Of a stretch of 64,000 nucleotides of DNA, positions 8,118 through 16,009 are shown in pieces (position 1 is the first letter of the stretch; every line of letters begins with the position of its first letter). Source of the stretch: JAVVHE01 sp032249695 (lineage in GTDB: Bacteria > Pseudomonadota > Alphaproteobacteria > Sphingomonadales > Sphingomonadaceae); assembly GCA_032249695.1 (NCBI GenBank), contig JAVVHE010000015.1, positions 1 to 64,000 on the forward strand, in the 5' to 3' direction. Under the pieces are notes generated by a model. That model ran no database searches and was not told where the DNA came from. It saw only the letters and a program-made list of their open reading frames with translations. The position numbers and the translations under genes are program-made.

Positions 8118-8963
8118 TCAAGCCGCGATCGCCTCGCGCACGCCCCGGTGGATCACGCGGTCGCCGGGCAGCAGCGCGCCCGGCGGCAGCACGGGCTCGG
8201 AGTCCAGCTCGGCCGACAGCGCGACAAAATCGGTCGCGAGCGTCTCGTCCAGCAGCGTGCCGAAATCGTCGAGCACGAAGTAGCTCTCCTGCAGGTCGTC
8301 GGTCCGGTAATCTGTTCGCAAAATGCGCCTGAGATCGAAGCCGAGCCGGTTCGGCACCGCGGAATCCAGCGCATACTCGCTCTCGCCGTGGCTGCTGACG
8401 ATGCCCGCGCCGTACAGCTTGATCGCTCCGTCCTCGCGCACCAGCCCGAATTCGATCGAATACCAGTAAAGCCGCGCGAGCCGGTCGGTCAGTTCGGGAT
8501 GTTCGGTGGCCTTGCGGCCATATGCCTCCAGAAACGCTGCGAAGGTCGGGTCGGCCAGCAGCGGCACGTGGCCGAACACGTCGTGGAAGATGTCCGGCTG
8601 CTCCAGATAGTCGAGCTGATCCATCCGCCGGATGAACCTGCCCGCGACGAAGCGGCGTCTGGCAAGATGCTCGAAGAACACGCGCTCCGGCACCAGGCCG
8701 GGCACGCAGACGACCTCCCACCCGGTCAACTCGCGCAGCTGGTCCGACAGGCGCGCGAGGTCAGGGATACCCGGCTCGGCCGTCATCAGCTCCAGCCCGG
8801 CGAGATAGGCGCTGCACGCGCGGTCGCGCAGTTGCTCGCGCTGGCGGGTGGCGAGCAGGCTCCAGACGGCATGTTCGTCGGCCGTATAGTCGGCCCAGCG
8901 CTGCGGGATGGTCCAGTCGGACGCAGCTCCGGGCGGGGGCGGGCCAAGCGGTGGGGCGGCCAT
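8118..8963 (-). CDS. phhA: phenylalanine 4-monooxygenase
   Basis: 281 residues, the normal size of bacterial phenylalanine hydroxylase, which converts phenylalanine to tyrosine with tetrahydropterin and non-haem iron. The iron-site motif PDIFHDVFGHVP gives both His ligands, and the Glu ligand lies in YWYSIEFGL about 45 residues later. The C-terminal catalytic segment (GAGIVSSHGESEYAL) is also conserved. The start ATG at 8963 gives a family-like N-terminus (PQRWADYTADEHAVWSLL). No pterin dehydratase (phhB) is seen nearby, and the gene appears to be monocistronic. Confidence 0.95.
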   Translation of the reverse strand: MAAPPLGPPPPGAASDWTIPQRWADYTADEHAVWSLLATRQREQLRDRACSAYLAGLELMTAEPGIPDLARLSDQLRELTGWEVVCVPGLVPERVFFEHLARRRFVAGRFIRRMDQLDYLEQPDIFHDVFGHVPLLADPTFAAFLEAYGRKATEHPELTDRLARLYWYSIEFGLVREDGAIKLYGAGIVSSHGESEYALDSAVPNRLGFDLRRILRTDYRTDDLQESYFVLDDFGTLLDETLATDFVALSAELDSEPVLPPGALLPGDRVIHRGVREAIAA

Positions 8964-9455
8964 GGGTTGGAAACTCCTGGTCTCTGCGTGTCATGCCGTC
9001 GGCGGCGCTGAGTTCTGCCCCAATCCGCGTCAACGCGGCAACGGCTGCACGCGCGGCATATGGCGCTCCGGCTCCGGGCAGGCCGATCCCGCCGTCGGCC
9101 AGCCTGCTTGCCCGGTCAGCCGCCCGGCGCCTGCGCTCACCAGCGTCGCTGCCGCGCCCCAAAGACGACGCGCAGAAGCGCTCAGAATGTCCGTGCCCCG
9201 CCGGCCCGCGCGCTGACCGCCCCCAACACCGCTGCGGCACCCTCGCCGCGCGGCAGGAAGGCGGCGAGCGCCAGCGGCTGCAGCGCGCCCGCGGTAAAGC
9301 TGGCGACCGAAGCTGCTGCGGCGATGAGCTCGCGCGCACCATCCATCATTCCGCGGCTTGGGGCGGGGCAGTGCCTTCTCGCTCGCGGCCGATAAGGTCG
9401 CGATGGTCGGCCGATGGCCGCGCTGCGCTCGCGCGTCGTCGGCCTGCGCAAACCC
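8964..9455. other. gap without a confident gene
   Basis: Nothing in this 490-bp stretch between phhA and the DUF486 gene has a recognisable product. On the minus strand, Ala-rich stretches appear in all three frames (for example starting MMDGARELIAAAA near 9350), which could be a small helical protein broken by frameshifts. That reading is weak. Confidence 0.3.
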
Positions 9456-9794
9456 TCAGGCTTTGCGGCCGGCGAACAGGCACGCGACTGCGCCCGCCAT
9501 GCACAATCCAGCGCCAGCATAGCGCCAGGTCAGCCGTTCTCCAAGCCAGAGCCACGCAAAGATTGCGAAGACGCTGAGCGTGATAACCTCTTGAATGATC
9601 TTCAGCTGGGCCGCCGAATAACCCTGCGCATAGCCCAGACGGTTGGCGGGGACTGCAAGGCAATACTCGAAGAACGCAATCGCCCAGCCGATGATGATGG
9701 CACGAGCGAGCGGCATCGAAGGCTGTTTGAGGTGTCCATACCACGCCGCGGTCATGAACACGTTCGACAGGCAGAGAAGCAGGATCGTTGGCAT
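9456..9794 (-). CDS. DUF486 family membrane protein (small DMT-like)
   Basis: 112 residues with four predicted membrane helices. The start (MPTILLLCLSNVFMTAAWYGHLK) and middle (EYCLAVPANRLGYAQGYSAAQLKI) match the DUF486 family closely, and the length fits. These proteins resemble half of a drug/metabolite transporter fold; no substrate is known. The ATG at 9794 is the natural start. It is on the same strand as the SpoU methyltransferase gene 66 bp upstream. Confidence 0.85.
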   Translation of the reverse strand: MPTILLLCLSNVFMTAAWYGHLKQPSMPLARAIIIGWAIAFFEYCLAVPANRLGYAQGYSAAQLKIIQEVITLSVFAIFAWLWLGERLTWRYAGAGLCMAGAVACLFAGRKA

Positions 9795-9860
9795 GGCTGA
9801 GGTCCACTCGCGTCACGGTCCGGGGCTCGATCGCCGCACGGACGTCAGTCTGGACAGCGT

Positions 9861-10688
9861 TCAGGATGGCTGGTGGCGATCGGGCGGATCGGCCCGGCGG
9901 CGCTGGTTGACGACCTCGTAGAGCAGCACCGCGGCTGCCACCGCGACGTTGAGGCTGTCGGCCTTGCCCGCCATCGGGATCGTCACCCGCTCGTCGCACG
10001 CGGCGGCGTAAGCGCCGGGCAGGCCCGACTGCTCATTCCCCATCAGAAGCACCGTCGGTGCAGCATAACGCACCGCCTGATAGTCGATCGTGTCGGCGCC
10101 CACGACTGCGCCGACCAGCTGCGCGCCCGAGGCCCAGCGGCGGAACTCGTCCCACCCCGCCTGCGCCACGGCTCTCGTGAACACGGCGCCCATCGACGCT
10201 CGCACCGCCTCGACGCTCCACGGATCGCAGCTTTGGTCGACGAGGATCAGGCCGCCCGCTCCGGTTGCGTCGGCGGTGCGCAGCATCGTGCCCAGATTGC
10301 CGGGGTCTTTCAGCTTTTCGGCCGCGATCCACACCGGGCTCGAACGCACGTCCACCCGTGTCAGCGACGTATCCGGGATCGCGAACGCCGCCGCTGCGCC
10401 AGCAGGGTTGTCCTTCGCGCACACCTTCGCAAGCAGCTCGCGCGGCACTTCGAGAGCCTCGCCCCCCGTCTCTAGGCACATTCGTGCCGCGCTTCGCCCC
10501 AGAGGATGGACGGCCGCATCCGCGGTCAGCAACAGCGCGCGCGGCGCCCAGCCTGCCGCCACCGCCTCCGCCACCACCCGCAGCCCTTCAGCCAGAAACA
10601 GCCCCTCCGCGCGCCGCCCTTTCTTGTCGTGCAGGGAGCGGAGGCGCTTGATTGTGGGATTGGCAAAGCTGGTGACGGGCTTCAGCAC
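9861..10688 (-). CDS. TrmH/SpoU family RNA 2'-O-methyltransferase
   Basis: 275 residues, GTG start. An N-terminal substrate-binding domain (LFLAEGLRVVAEAV) is followed by a SPOUT methyltransferase domain with the three family motifs: KDPGNLGTMLRTADATGA (motif 1), VLLMGNEQSGLP (motif 2) and IPMAGKADSLNVAVAAAVLLYE (motif 3), which form the knotted SAM site. It probably methylates a ribose in rRNA or tRNA; the exact target (RlmB-, TrmH- or TsnR-like) cannot be told from sequence alone. Confidence 0.88.
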   Translation of the reverse strand: MLKPVTSFANPTIKRLRSLHDKKGRRAEGLFLAEGLRVVAEAVAAGWAPRALLLTADAAVHPLGRSAARMCLETGGEALEVPRELLAKVCAKDNPAGAAAAFAIPDTSLTRVDVRSSPVWIAAEKLKDPGNLGTMLRTADATGAGGLILVDQSCDPWSVEAVRASMGAVFTRAVAQAGWDEFRRWASGAQLVGAVVGADTIDYQAVRYAAPTVLLMGNEQSGLPGAYAAACDERVTIPMAGKADSLNVAVAAAVLLYEVVNQRRRADPPDRHQPS

Positions 10689-10730
10689 GGGTGCCCGCTT
10701 AGGCGCTGCGGCGCGGCCGGCAAACCCGCC

Positions 10731-11354
10731 CTAGGCCGCTCGACCGCGCTTCAGGGCAGCGGCGACTTCCGCCACATGGCGTCCCTGGAAGCGTGCGCCG
10801 TCCAGTTCGTTCACGCTCGGCCAGCGCGATCCGTCGCTCGCGGCGATCGTCGTCGCGCCATACGGTGAGCCACCCGTGATCTCGTCAAATTTCAATTGAC
10901 CGGACCAACTATAGGGCAGGCCGACAATGACCAGACCGTGATGAAGCAGCATCGTAATGGTCGAGGCTATCGTCGTTTCCTGTCCGCCATGTTGGGATGC
11001 TGTCGATACGAATACAGATCCGACCTTGCCGATCAGAGCGCCCTTGGCCCAAAGACTGCCAGTCTGGTCCCAATATTGCTTCATCTGTGCGGCCATCACG
11101 CCATAGCGCGTCGGCGTGCCGACGATGATCGCGTCATAGTCGGCGAGCTCCTGCGGGGTCGCCACCGGGGCGGGCTGATCGAGTTTATAATGCGACTTTT
11201 CCGCCAGTTCGGGCGGCACCAGTTCGGGCACGCGCTTGACATCGACCTGCACGCCGGCGACCTCGCGCGCGCCTTCGGCGACCGCGTTCGCCATTGCCTC
11301 CACATGGCCGTAGCTGGAGTAATAGATCACGAGAACCCGGGTTTCTGTGGTCAT
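10731..11354 (-). CDS. wrbA: NAD(P)H:quinone oxidoreductase WrbA
   Basis: 207 residues, flavodoxin-like. The FMN phosphate loop (IYYSSYGHVEAMA) lies near residue 9, and the family blocks GTPTRYGVMAAQMKQYWDQTG and FVSTASQHGGQE are present. WrbA is a tetrameric FMN enzyme making two-electron reductions of quinones, linked to oxidative-stress defence. The ATG at 11354 directly precedes the first beta strand. The gene is divergent from the Sel1-repeat gene over a 76-bp region that holds an inverted repeat. Confidence 0.95.
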   Translation of the reverse strand: MTTETRVLVIYYSSYGHVEAMANAVAEGAREVAGVQVDVKRVPELVPPELAEKSHYKLDQPAPVATPQELADYDAIIVGTPTRYGVMAAQMKQYWDQTGSLWAKGALIGKVGSVFVSTASQHGGQETTIASTITMLLHHGLVIVGLPYSWSGQLKFDEITGGSPYGATTIAASDGSRWPSVNELDGARFQGRHVAEVAAALKRGRAA

Positions 11355-11393
11355 AAACGGCCTCCCTGGCAGGTGAAACGAATGGCTGAGCGG

Positions 11394-11424
11394 GCTTTGC
11401 CACGCGGTTCTTGCATGGCAAAGC
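11394..11424. promoter_or_regulatory. inverted repeat between wrbA and the Sel1-repeat gene
   Basis: GCTTTGCC (11394-11401) and GGCAAAGC (11417-11424) are perfect 8-bp arms with a 15-nt spacer, ending 6 bp before the plus-strand start codon. It could be an operator or an RNA hairpin over the leader. Confidence 0.35.
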
Positions 11425-11430
11425 GGGCGG

Positions 11431-11940
11431 ATGCGAACGAGAAGTGCGACCTTCGCGACAGTCGCGACCTTCGCCGCGCTGCTGCTCGGCGCCGCGGGCC
11501 CGGCCGAGCGGGCGCAGCGGCTCGATGCAGCGCTGAGAGCGATGGCGCGCGGCGACGATGCACGCGCGGCGACCGACTTTGATCTGCTCGCCGACGAAGG
11601 CTCGGCTGCGGCTGAGACGCTGCTGGGCGTCATTGCGGGGCGCGGGCGGGCGGCGCGGCCCGAGGTCGCGCTCGCGCATTATTACCGCTCGGCCGAACGC
11701 GGCTACCCGCCCGCGCAGCTCGCGCTCGCCCGCGCGCTCGCCCGTGGCGAGGGCACGTGGGCGCGCCCCGAGATGGCGCTGCGCTGGGCGCTGGTCGCCG
11801 AAGCGCACAGCGCGGGCGACGTGCGTCCGGCAGCGTCCGCGCTCGCTGCCGAGCTGCGCGGACGACTCCACCCGGCGGCGGTCATCCGGGCCGAGGCGCT
11901 GGCCGCGGCCTGGCGCCCGTGGGACGGGTTCACGCTGTAG
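11431..11940 (+). CDS. secreted Sel1-repeat protein
   Basis: 169 residues. A signal-like N-terminus (residues 1-25, Ala-rich with a hydrophobic core) is followed by Sel1/TPR-like helices. The pattern 'AAETLLGVIAGRG...ALAHYYRSAERGYPPAQLALARALARG' matches one to two SEL1 units, ending with 'MALRWALVAEAHSAGD'. Such proteins are scaffolds in the periplasm or at the membrane; no partner is apparent here. The ATG at 11431 is supported by the signal sequence. Confidence 0.75.
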   Translation: MRTRSATFATVATFAALLLGAAGPAERAQRLDAALRAMARGDDARAATDFDLLADEGSAAAETLLGVIAGRGRAARPEVALAHYYRSAERGYPPAQLALARALARGEGTWARPEMALRWALVAEAHSAGDVRPAASALAAELRGRLHPAAVIRAEALAAAWRPWDGFTL

Positions 11941-12189
11941 CATCCGGTCGCTCCGGCGGGATCGAGCAGCAGCAGCTCCGCGCCGTCGGCGCTGGTGACA
12001 GCGAGCGCAGCGGCGCCGTCAAACGACAGGCCGTCGCCGTCGGCGTGCGCGCGGCTGAGCGTCGTCGCCGATCCGCGCGCCACCTGCGCCCGGCCAGAGC
12101 GGCTCGGACTGCGTGGCACGCGGAGCTTGCTGCCGGGCGCCAGCAGCATGCGGTGGATCGCAGCGTCGGAGTGGAGCAAGGGTTCTGCC

Positions 12190-12610
12190 GCCGATTGCCG
12201 GCGGCGAGCAGCTCGGGTCCAGCCCGACCGAGATCGGCGAGGCGAACGAGGGAGCCGATCAGCTCAGCCAGGTGCTGCTCAATAGCGCCAAGCAAGCGGC
12301 CGAGAGTGGCGAGGAGAATGCGCAGGCCGTCCGCGACAGCGTAAGGGCGGCGCCCCCGGCGGTAGCATGCTCATGAAGATCGCCACTGCGTTCGGCAAGA
12401 TGCTCGGCAATAAGATGACCGTCATGGCGAACGAGACCGATCAGCTTGGCGCCATTCGCACCATCGACAACAACACCGAGAGCAACCTCGGTCAGCTGAG
12501 CGGGCAGCTGCAGGGCCGTGGGCCGGCAGGTCGGCATGCTCACCAAGGCGCTAACCAACAGGATGAAGTCGATCGGCGAGGCCCGAACAACGCCGGCGTG
12601 CAAGGGTTTT
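12190..12610 (+). pseudogene. frameshifted remnant of a helical, coiled-coil-like gene
   Basis: Within the 740-bp gap between the Sel1 and DUF6683 genes, the plus strand carries pieces of one helical protein in more than one frame. One piece reads NEGADQLSQVLLNSAKQAAES (about 12250-12310). A second starts at the ATG of 12367 and runs through NETDQLGAIRTIDNNTESNL. After about 12510 the likely continuation (VGRQVGMLTKALTNRMKSIG) is one frame over. The parent family was not recognised. The rest of the gap (11941-12190) has a minus-strand frame with weak coding appearance that runs into the Sel1 gene. Confidence 0.4.
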
Positions 12611-12681
12611 TTCCCCTTCGGGACAGCGAGGCGGCGGTCCCGGTCGGGGCCGCCGCTCCTGCGTAAAGAGGAGGGTTCGCG

Positions 12682-13443
12682 GTGTTCCAGAAGGTGAAGG
12701 CCGGGGCGGTTTTGGCCGGACTCGCTCTGTCTGATCATGCGTTCGCGCAGATCGACGGCATGGCGGTCGCCAGCGCTGTCTCGGCGGTGACCGTGCCCGT
12801 GGTGCTCAACCCCTGCGCAGGGGGCTGCAGCAAACCGCGCGATGCCGCTTCCGGATCAGCGTATCGGCAGGATCAGAGCGGCCTGGAGCTCGGCGGGTTG
12901 GCAAGAGCAGGTCTGCCGCGAGCCCGTAGCGCCGTGGTTACGCGGTACCAGCCGAGCGAGGCCCTTCGGCGCGATGCGCTGGATGGTTATGTCTCGCGGT
13001 TGCGAAAGACCAATCCGCGAGCCGCTGCCGCGGTCGCCGAGCAGTTTGGCCGTCACGACTCCGGCCGCATCTACAGCGGCATCGTTTCGCCGTTCGGCCT
13101 GCGCGGCGACGGTCTCGCGGATTCGATGACGGCGTACACCCTGCTCGGCTGGATGGTCGCGAACGGCAAGTCTGATCCAACCCCGGGTCAAGTCGCCGCC
13201 GTGCGGAAGCAGGTGCGGGCACGGCTGGCCGCCAATCCGCAGTTCACCAACCCGGCCAACCGCGGCAAGCTTGGCGAAGAACTGAAACTGCTGTTCGTTA
13301 CCTTGCATTCCGGATGGCGGTCGGCAATTCGGGAAGGCAACGGCAATGCCTATGCAGATGGCGTGCAGGCGCTGTTCCAGAAACAGACGGGTCAGAACAT
13401 GCGCGCGCTGCGTCTGACCGATCAGGGCTTCTGCGAGGGTTGA
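12682..13443 (+). CDS. secreted protein, probable DUF6683 family
   Basis: 253 residues from a GTG with a good ribosome-binding site (GAGGAGGG, 12668-12675). An N-terminal signal peptide ends near AFA-Q (residue about 22). The mature part has the pattern YQPSEALRRDALDGYVSRLRK...GRIYSGIVSPFGLRGDGLADSMTAYTLLGWMVANG, which I associate with DUF6683, a family of unknown function. Cysteines near residues 44, 48 and the C-terminus could form disulfides. The remnant zone on both sides suggests a region in decay, but this frame looks intact. Confidence 0.6.
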   Translation: MFQKVKAGAVLAGLALSDHAFAQIDGMAVASAVSAVTVPVVLNPCAGGCSKPRDAASGSAYRQDQSGLELGGLARAGLPRARSAVVTRYQPSEALRRDALDGYVSRLRKTNPRAAAAVAEQFGRHDSGRIYSGIVSPFGLRGDGLADSMTAYTLLGWMVANGKSDPTPGQVAAVRKQVRARLAANPQFTNPANRGKLGEELKLLFVTLHSGWRSAIREGNGNAYADGVQALFQKQTGQNMRALRLTDQGFCEG

Positions 13444-13507
13444 GCCGCTGGCGCGCCGGCCTCCGCGCTCTGCCTCCTGGCTGGGCGCCGATCGTTCTAC
13501 CGCGGGC

Positions 13508-13618
13508 GCGATCCGTCCCGCCGGCCCCGGCGACGTTCGCGCCCTTCTGCGCTTTCTACGCGACCTTGCCGCCTGTGAGCGCGAGCCGGGCGCCGTGGTC
13601 GCGAGCTGGCGTGGGTGA
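13508..13618 (+). pseudogene. N-terminal fragment of a GNAT acetyltransferase
   Basis: About 36 codons reading AIRPAGPGDVRALLRFLRDL then AACEREPGAVVASW, the typical first strand and helix of a GNAT N-acetyltransferase. The stop TGA at 13616-13618 cuts it long before the acetyl-CoA site. No clear start codon or ribosome-binding site precedes it. It is a gene remnant. Confidence 0.6.
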
Positions 13619-13840
13619 TCACGGCCCGTTCAGCAGCATCCGCTCGTCCGCCGGCCGCCACAGGCGCAGATGGTCCTCCGCCAGGCGGCACCCCAAGTTG
13701 ATCACGCGCAGATTGCGATCGCCAAAGCGTTCGGGATCGTAATGATGGCCGAAGGTGAAGCTGTGCCGGCTGTCGAGCCAGTCGATCTGCGGATGGAAGC
13801 GGCGGGCGGAAGGGCGCCGGTCGGAGCAAGCGTAGCCATG
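13619..13840 (-). pseudogene. N-terminal fragment of a pirin family protein
   Basis: The minus strand reads RRFHPQIDWLDSRHSFTFGH then HYDPERFGDRNLRVINL, the conserved beginning of pirin (cupin, iron-binding). The match ends after LRVIN; about 25 unrelated codons follow to a TGA at 13621-13619. Upstream the frame meets a stop with no start codon in between. The stop directly abuts that of the GNAT fragment (TGATCA at 13616-13621). The remainder of the gap to 14035 holds no gene I can name. Confidence 0.6.
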
Positions 13841-14035
13841 TGCCGACCTGCTGTTGGAAGGCCGCGCGAGGCGGCCGTTTCACAGCAAATAGCAACTAGG
13901 TTGCGATCTGCAACTGGCCCGTGGCGCGGTACGCCGGTTGCCATCGCGCCAGTCACCCCAAGACGGGGTGTCCCGCGCTTGCGGGCGCGCTGGTTCGGCC
14001 GGGCCTGACCTATCGGTGCGTCGCTGCGCGCAGCC

Positions 14036-15049
14036 TCACGCCGCCCGCGCCGCCGGGGTGCCGACGTCGCCGCCGCCCGGCCGCACCCCGCGGCTCATCT
14101 CCAGCATCCGCTCCAGCGGCTTCAGCGCGCGCAGCCGAAGTTCCTCGGGCAGCTCGATGCGAGGCTCAAGCGTGCGGAGCGCCATTTCCAGCTTTTCCAG
14201 CGTATTTAACGCCATGTACGGGCACATATTGCAGTTGCACTGGCCGTTCGCGCCGGGTGCGCCGATGAACAGTTTGTTGGGCGCGGCTTTCTGCATCTGG
14301 TGGATGATGTGCGGCTCGGTCGCGACGATGACCGTCTCGGCTGGCGTCTGGCGCGCGTAAGCCAGGATCGCCGAGGTCGAGCCGACGAAATCGGCGTGGT
14401 CCAGAATGTGCGCCGGGCACTCCGGGTGCGCTGCGACCGGCGCCTTCGGGTATTCGGCCTTCAGCGTGACGAGCTCGCGCTCGGAGAACGCCTCGTGCAC
14501 GATGCACTGGCCATCCCACAGCAGCATGTCGCGCCCGGTCTTGCGGTTGAGATAGCCGCCCAGATGCTTGTCGGGCGCGAAAATGATCGGCTGATCGGGC
14601 GGCAGCTGCGCGATGATTGCCTCGGCCGACGACGAGGTGACGATAATATCCGAATGTGCCTTCACCGCTGCCGAGCAGTTGATGTAGGTTAGCGAAATGT
14701 GATCCGGGTGGGCCGCCCGGAAACGGGCGAAGTCGTCGGGCGGGCAGCTGTCCTCCAGGCTGCACCCGGCGTCCATGTCCGGCAGGATGACCGTCTTTTG
14801 CGGGCTGAGGATCTTCGCCACCTCGGCCATGAAGCGCACGCCGCAGAAGGCGATCACTTCGGCGTCGGTCGCAGCCGCCTTGCGGCTGAGGTCCAGGCTG
14901 TCGCCGACGAAGTCCGCGAGGTCCTGAATTTCAGGCTTCTGGTAATAATGCGCCAGGATGACGGCGTTTTTCTCGCGCCGCAGCCGGTCGATCTCGGCGC
15001 GCAGGTCACGCGCGCCGTTTGGGCCGAACGGGGTCAGCTGTGCAGTCAT
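14036..15049 (-). CDS. nadA: quinolinate synthase NadA
   Basis: 337 residues. Condenses iminoaspartate with dihydroxyacetone phosphate to quinolinate, a step of de novo NAD synthesis, using a [4Fe-4S] cluster. The family signatures are all present: ILAHYYQKPEIQDLADFVGD near the N-terminus, cluster-region cysteines in DMDAGCSLEDSCP and HPECPAH, and the C-terminal CNCNMCPYMALNTLEK. The ATG at 15049 has GGAG seven nt upstream. nadB and nadC are not in the window, which is common. Confidence 0.97.
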   Translation of the reverse strand: MTAQLTPFGPNGARDLRAEIDRLRREKNAVILAHYYQKPEIQDLADFVGDSLDLSRKAAATDAEVIAFCGVRFMAEVAKILSPQKTVILPDMDAGCSLEDSCPPDDFARFRAAHPDHISLTYINCSAAVKAHSDIIVTSSSAEAIIAQLPPDQPIIFAPDKHLGGYLNRKTGRDMLLWDGQCIVHEAFSERELVTLKAEYPKAPVAAHPECPAHILDHADFVGSTSAILAYARQTPAETVIVATEPHIIHQMQKAAPNKLFIGAPGANGQCNCNMCPYMALNTLEKLEMALRTLEPRIELPEELRLRALKPLERMLEMSRGVRPGGGDVGTPAARAA

Positions 15050-15185
15050 CCCTAATCTCCCACCCGATCACGGTGCCCGCCCAACCAGCGGACTTCGGCG
15101 CGCGCGTCCAGCGGCTACGCGGCGCCACGTCAACATAGGTAGGGTCGGACGTCACCGCATCGGCTGGCGGACACGCCCAACCGGG

Positions 15186-15215
15186 GCGCAGCCGGGCGGG
15201 TGGACCCGGCTGCGC
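15186..15215 (-). terminator. strong hairpin after the PEP-CTERM-like gene
   Basis: A perfect 11-bp stem (GCGCAGCCGGG with CCCGGCTGCGC) and an 8-nt loop lie 6 bp past the stop of the 15222-15881 gene. No T-run follows on the minus strand, so it may be a Rho-assisted terminator or an mRNA 3'-end stabiliser. Confidence 0.4.
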
Positions 15216-15221
15216 GCCCGG

Positions 15222-15881
15222 TCAGGCCGCGAAGCGCCGCCGCCGCAGCGCTGCGAGCCCGGCCGCCCCGCCGAGCAGCAGCGCGTCGGCCGCGGGCGCG
15301 GGCACCCGCGGCGTGATCGTCGGAGAGAAGTCCGCCTTGAACGCATTGCTCGGGTCGCCGAGCTCGCCCGTCGGCTGATAGTCGCTCCAGACGGTGAACT
15401 GGTAATCGCGGAAGCCGAAACCCGTCGAGGGCAACAGCGCCAGCGGCAACCGGAAGCTGAGCATGTTGCCCGAGGTCGTCACCGGCCCCGGCAGCGGGCG
15501 GAAGCTGGGCGGCGGCAGCAGCGAATATCCGCCAGTGCCATCGGGATAGGTCAGCGCGATCGCGTCGAACGGCGGGTTGAACTCGTCGGGCAGCGCGGGC
15601 GGCGCGCCAGCGAAGTTCAGGCGCCGGATTCCAGCGCCGCGGTTGATGCCCCACACATAATAATTGCGCCCATCGTCCACGACCGGGCCGTCGGCGGTAA
15701 CGGTCAGCGTGAAATGGTCGCCGCTCAGCACCGCGTCGATGCAGCGAAGATCGACCGACGGGCGCCGGGCGCCGTTGTAGGTGGGAATGAAGTCGCCCGC
15801 CGGATCGGCGGTGCAGGCGTTGGCCTGCGGCGCGCCCAGCGCGGCGGCAGCGGCGAGCAGGATGGTGCGGTATCGGGTCAT
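15222..15881 (-). CDS. secreted protein with PEP-CTERM-like sorting tail
   Basis: 219 residues from the ATG at 15881, which has GGGGAGAG upstream. A signal peptide (TRYRTILLAAAAALGAPQANA) is followed by a beta-rich extracellular domain of no recognised family. The last 28 residues are tripartite: V-P-A-P motif, hydrophobic helix (ALLLGGAAGLAAL) and Arg cluster (RRRR). This is the architecture of PEP-CTERM sorting signals, with Ala in place of the central Glu. An exosortase gene is present at 43.4 kb, so the protein is a plausible substrate, exported and then processed. The frame is open upstream, but signal peptide and ribosome-binding site fix the start. Confidence 0.72.
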   Translation of the reverse strand: MTRYRTILLAAAAALGAPQANACTADPAGDFIPTYNGARRPSVDLRCIDAVLSGDHFTLTVTADGPVVDDGRNYYVWGINRGAGIRRLNFAGAPPALPDEFNPPFDAIALTYPDGTGGYSLLPPPSFRPLPGPVTTSGNMLSFRLPLALLPSTGFGFRDYQFTVWSDYQPTGELGDPSNAFKADFSPTITPRVPAPAADALLLGGAAGLAALRRRRFAA

Positions 15882-16009
15882 GGTCTCTCCCCTGTGGTGA
15901 GAGCTCGCTTGTCCGCCGCCGAGCGCTGCGGGCGCCACACCGTCAGAGTGATGGAACCGTGATGAAGGGGTGATGATTCGGCGAACCCGCGCCCCCCGCG
16001 AACCTGGGA

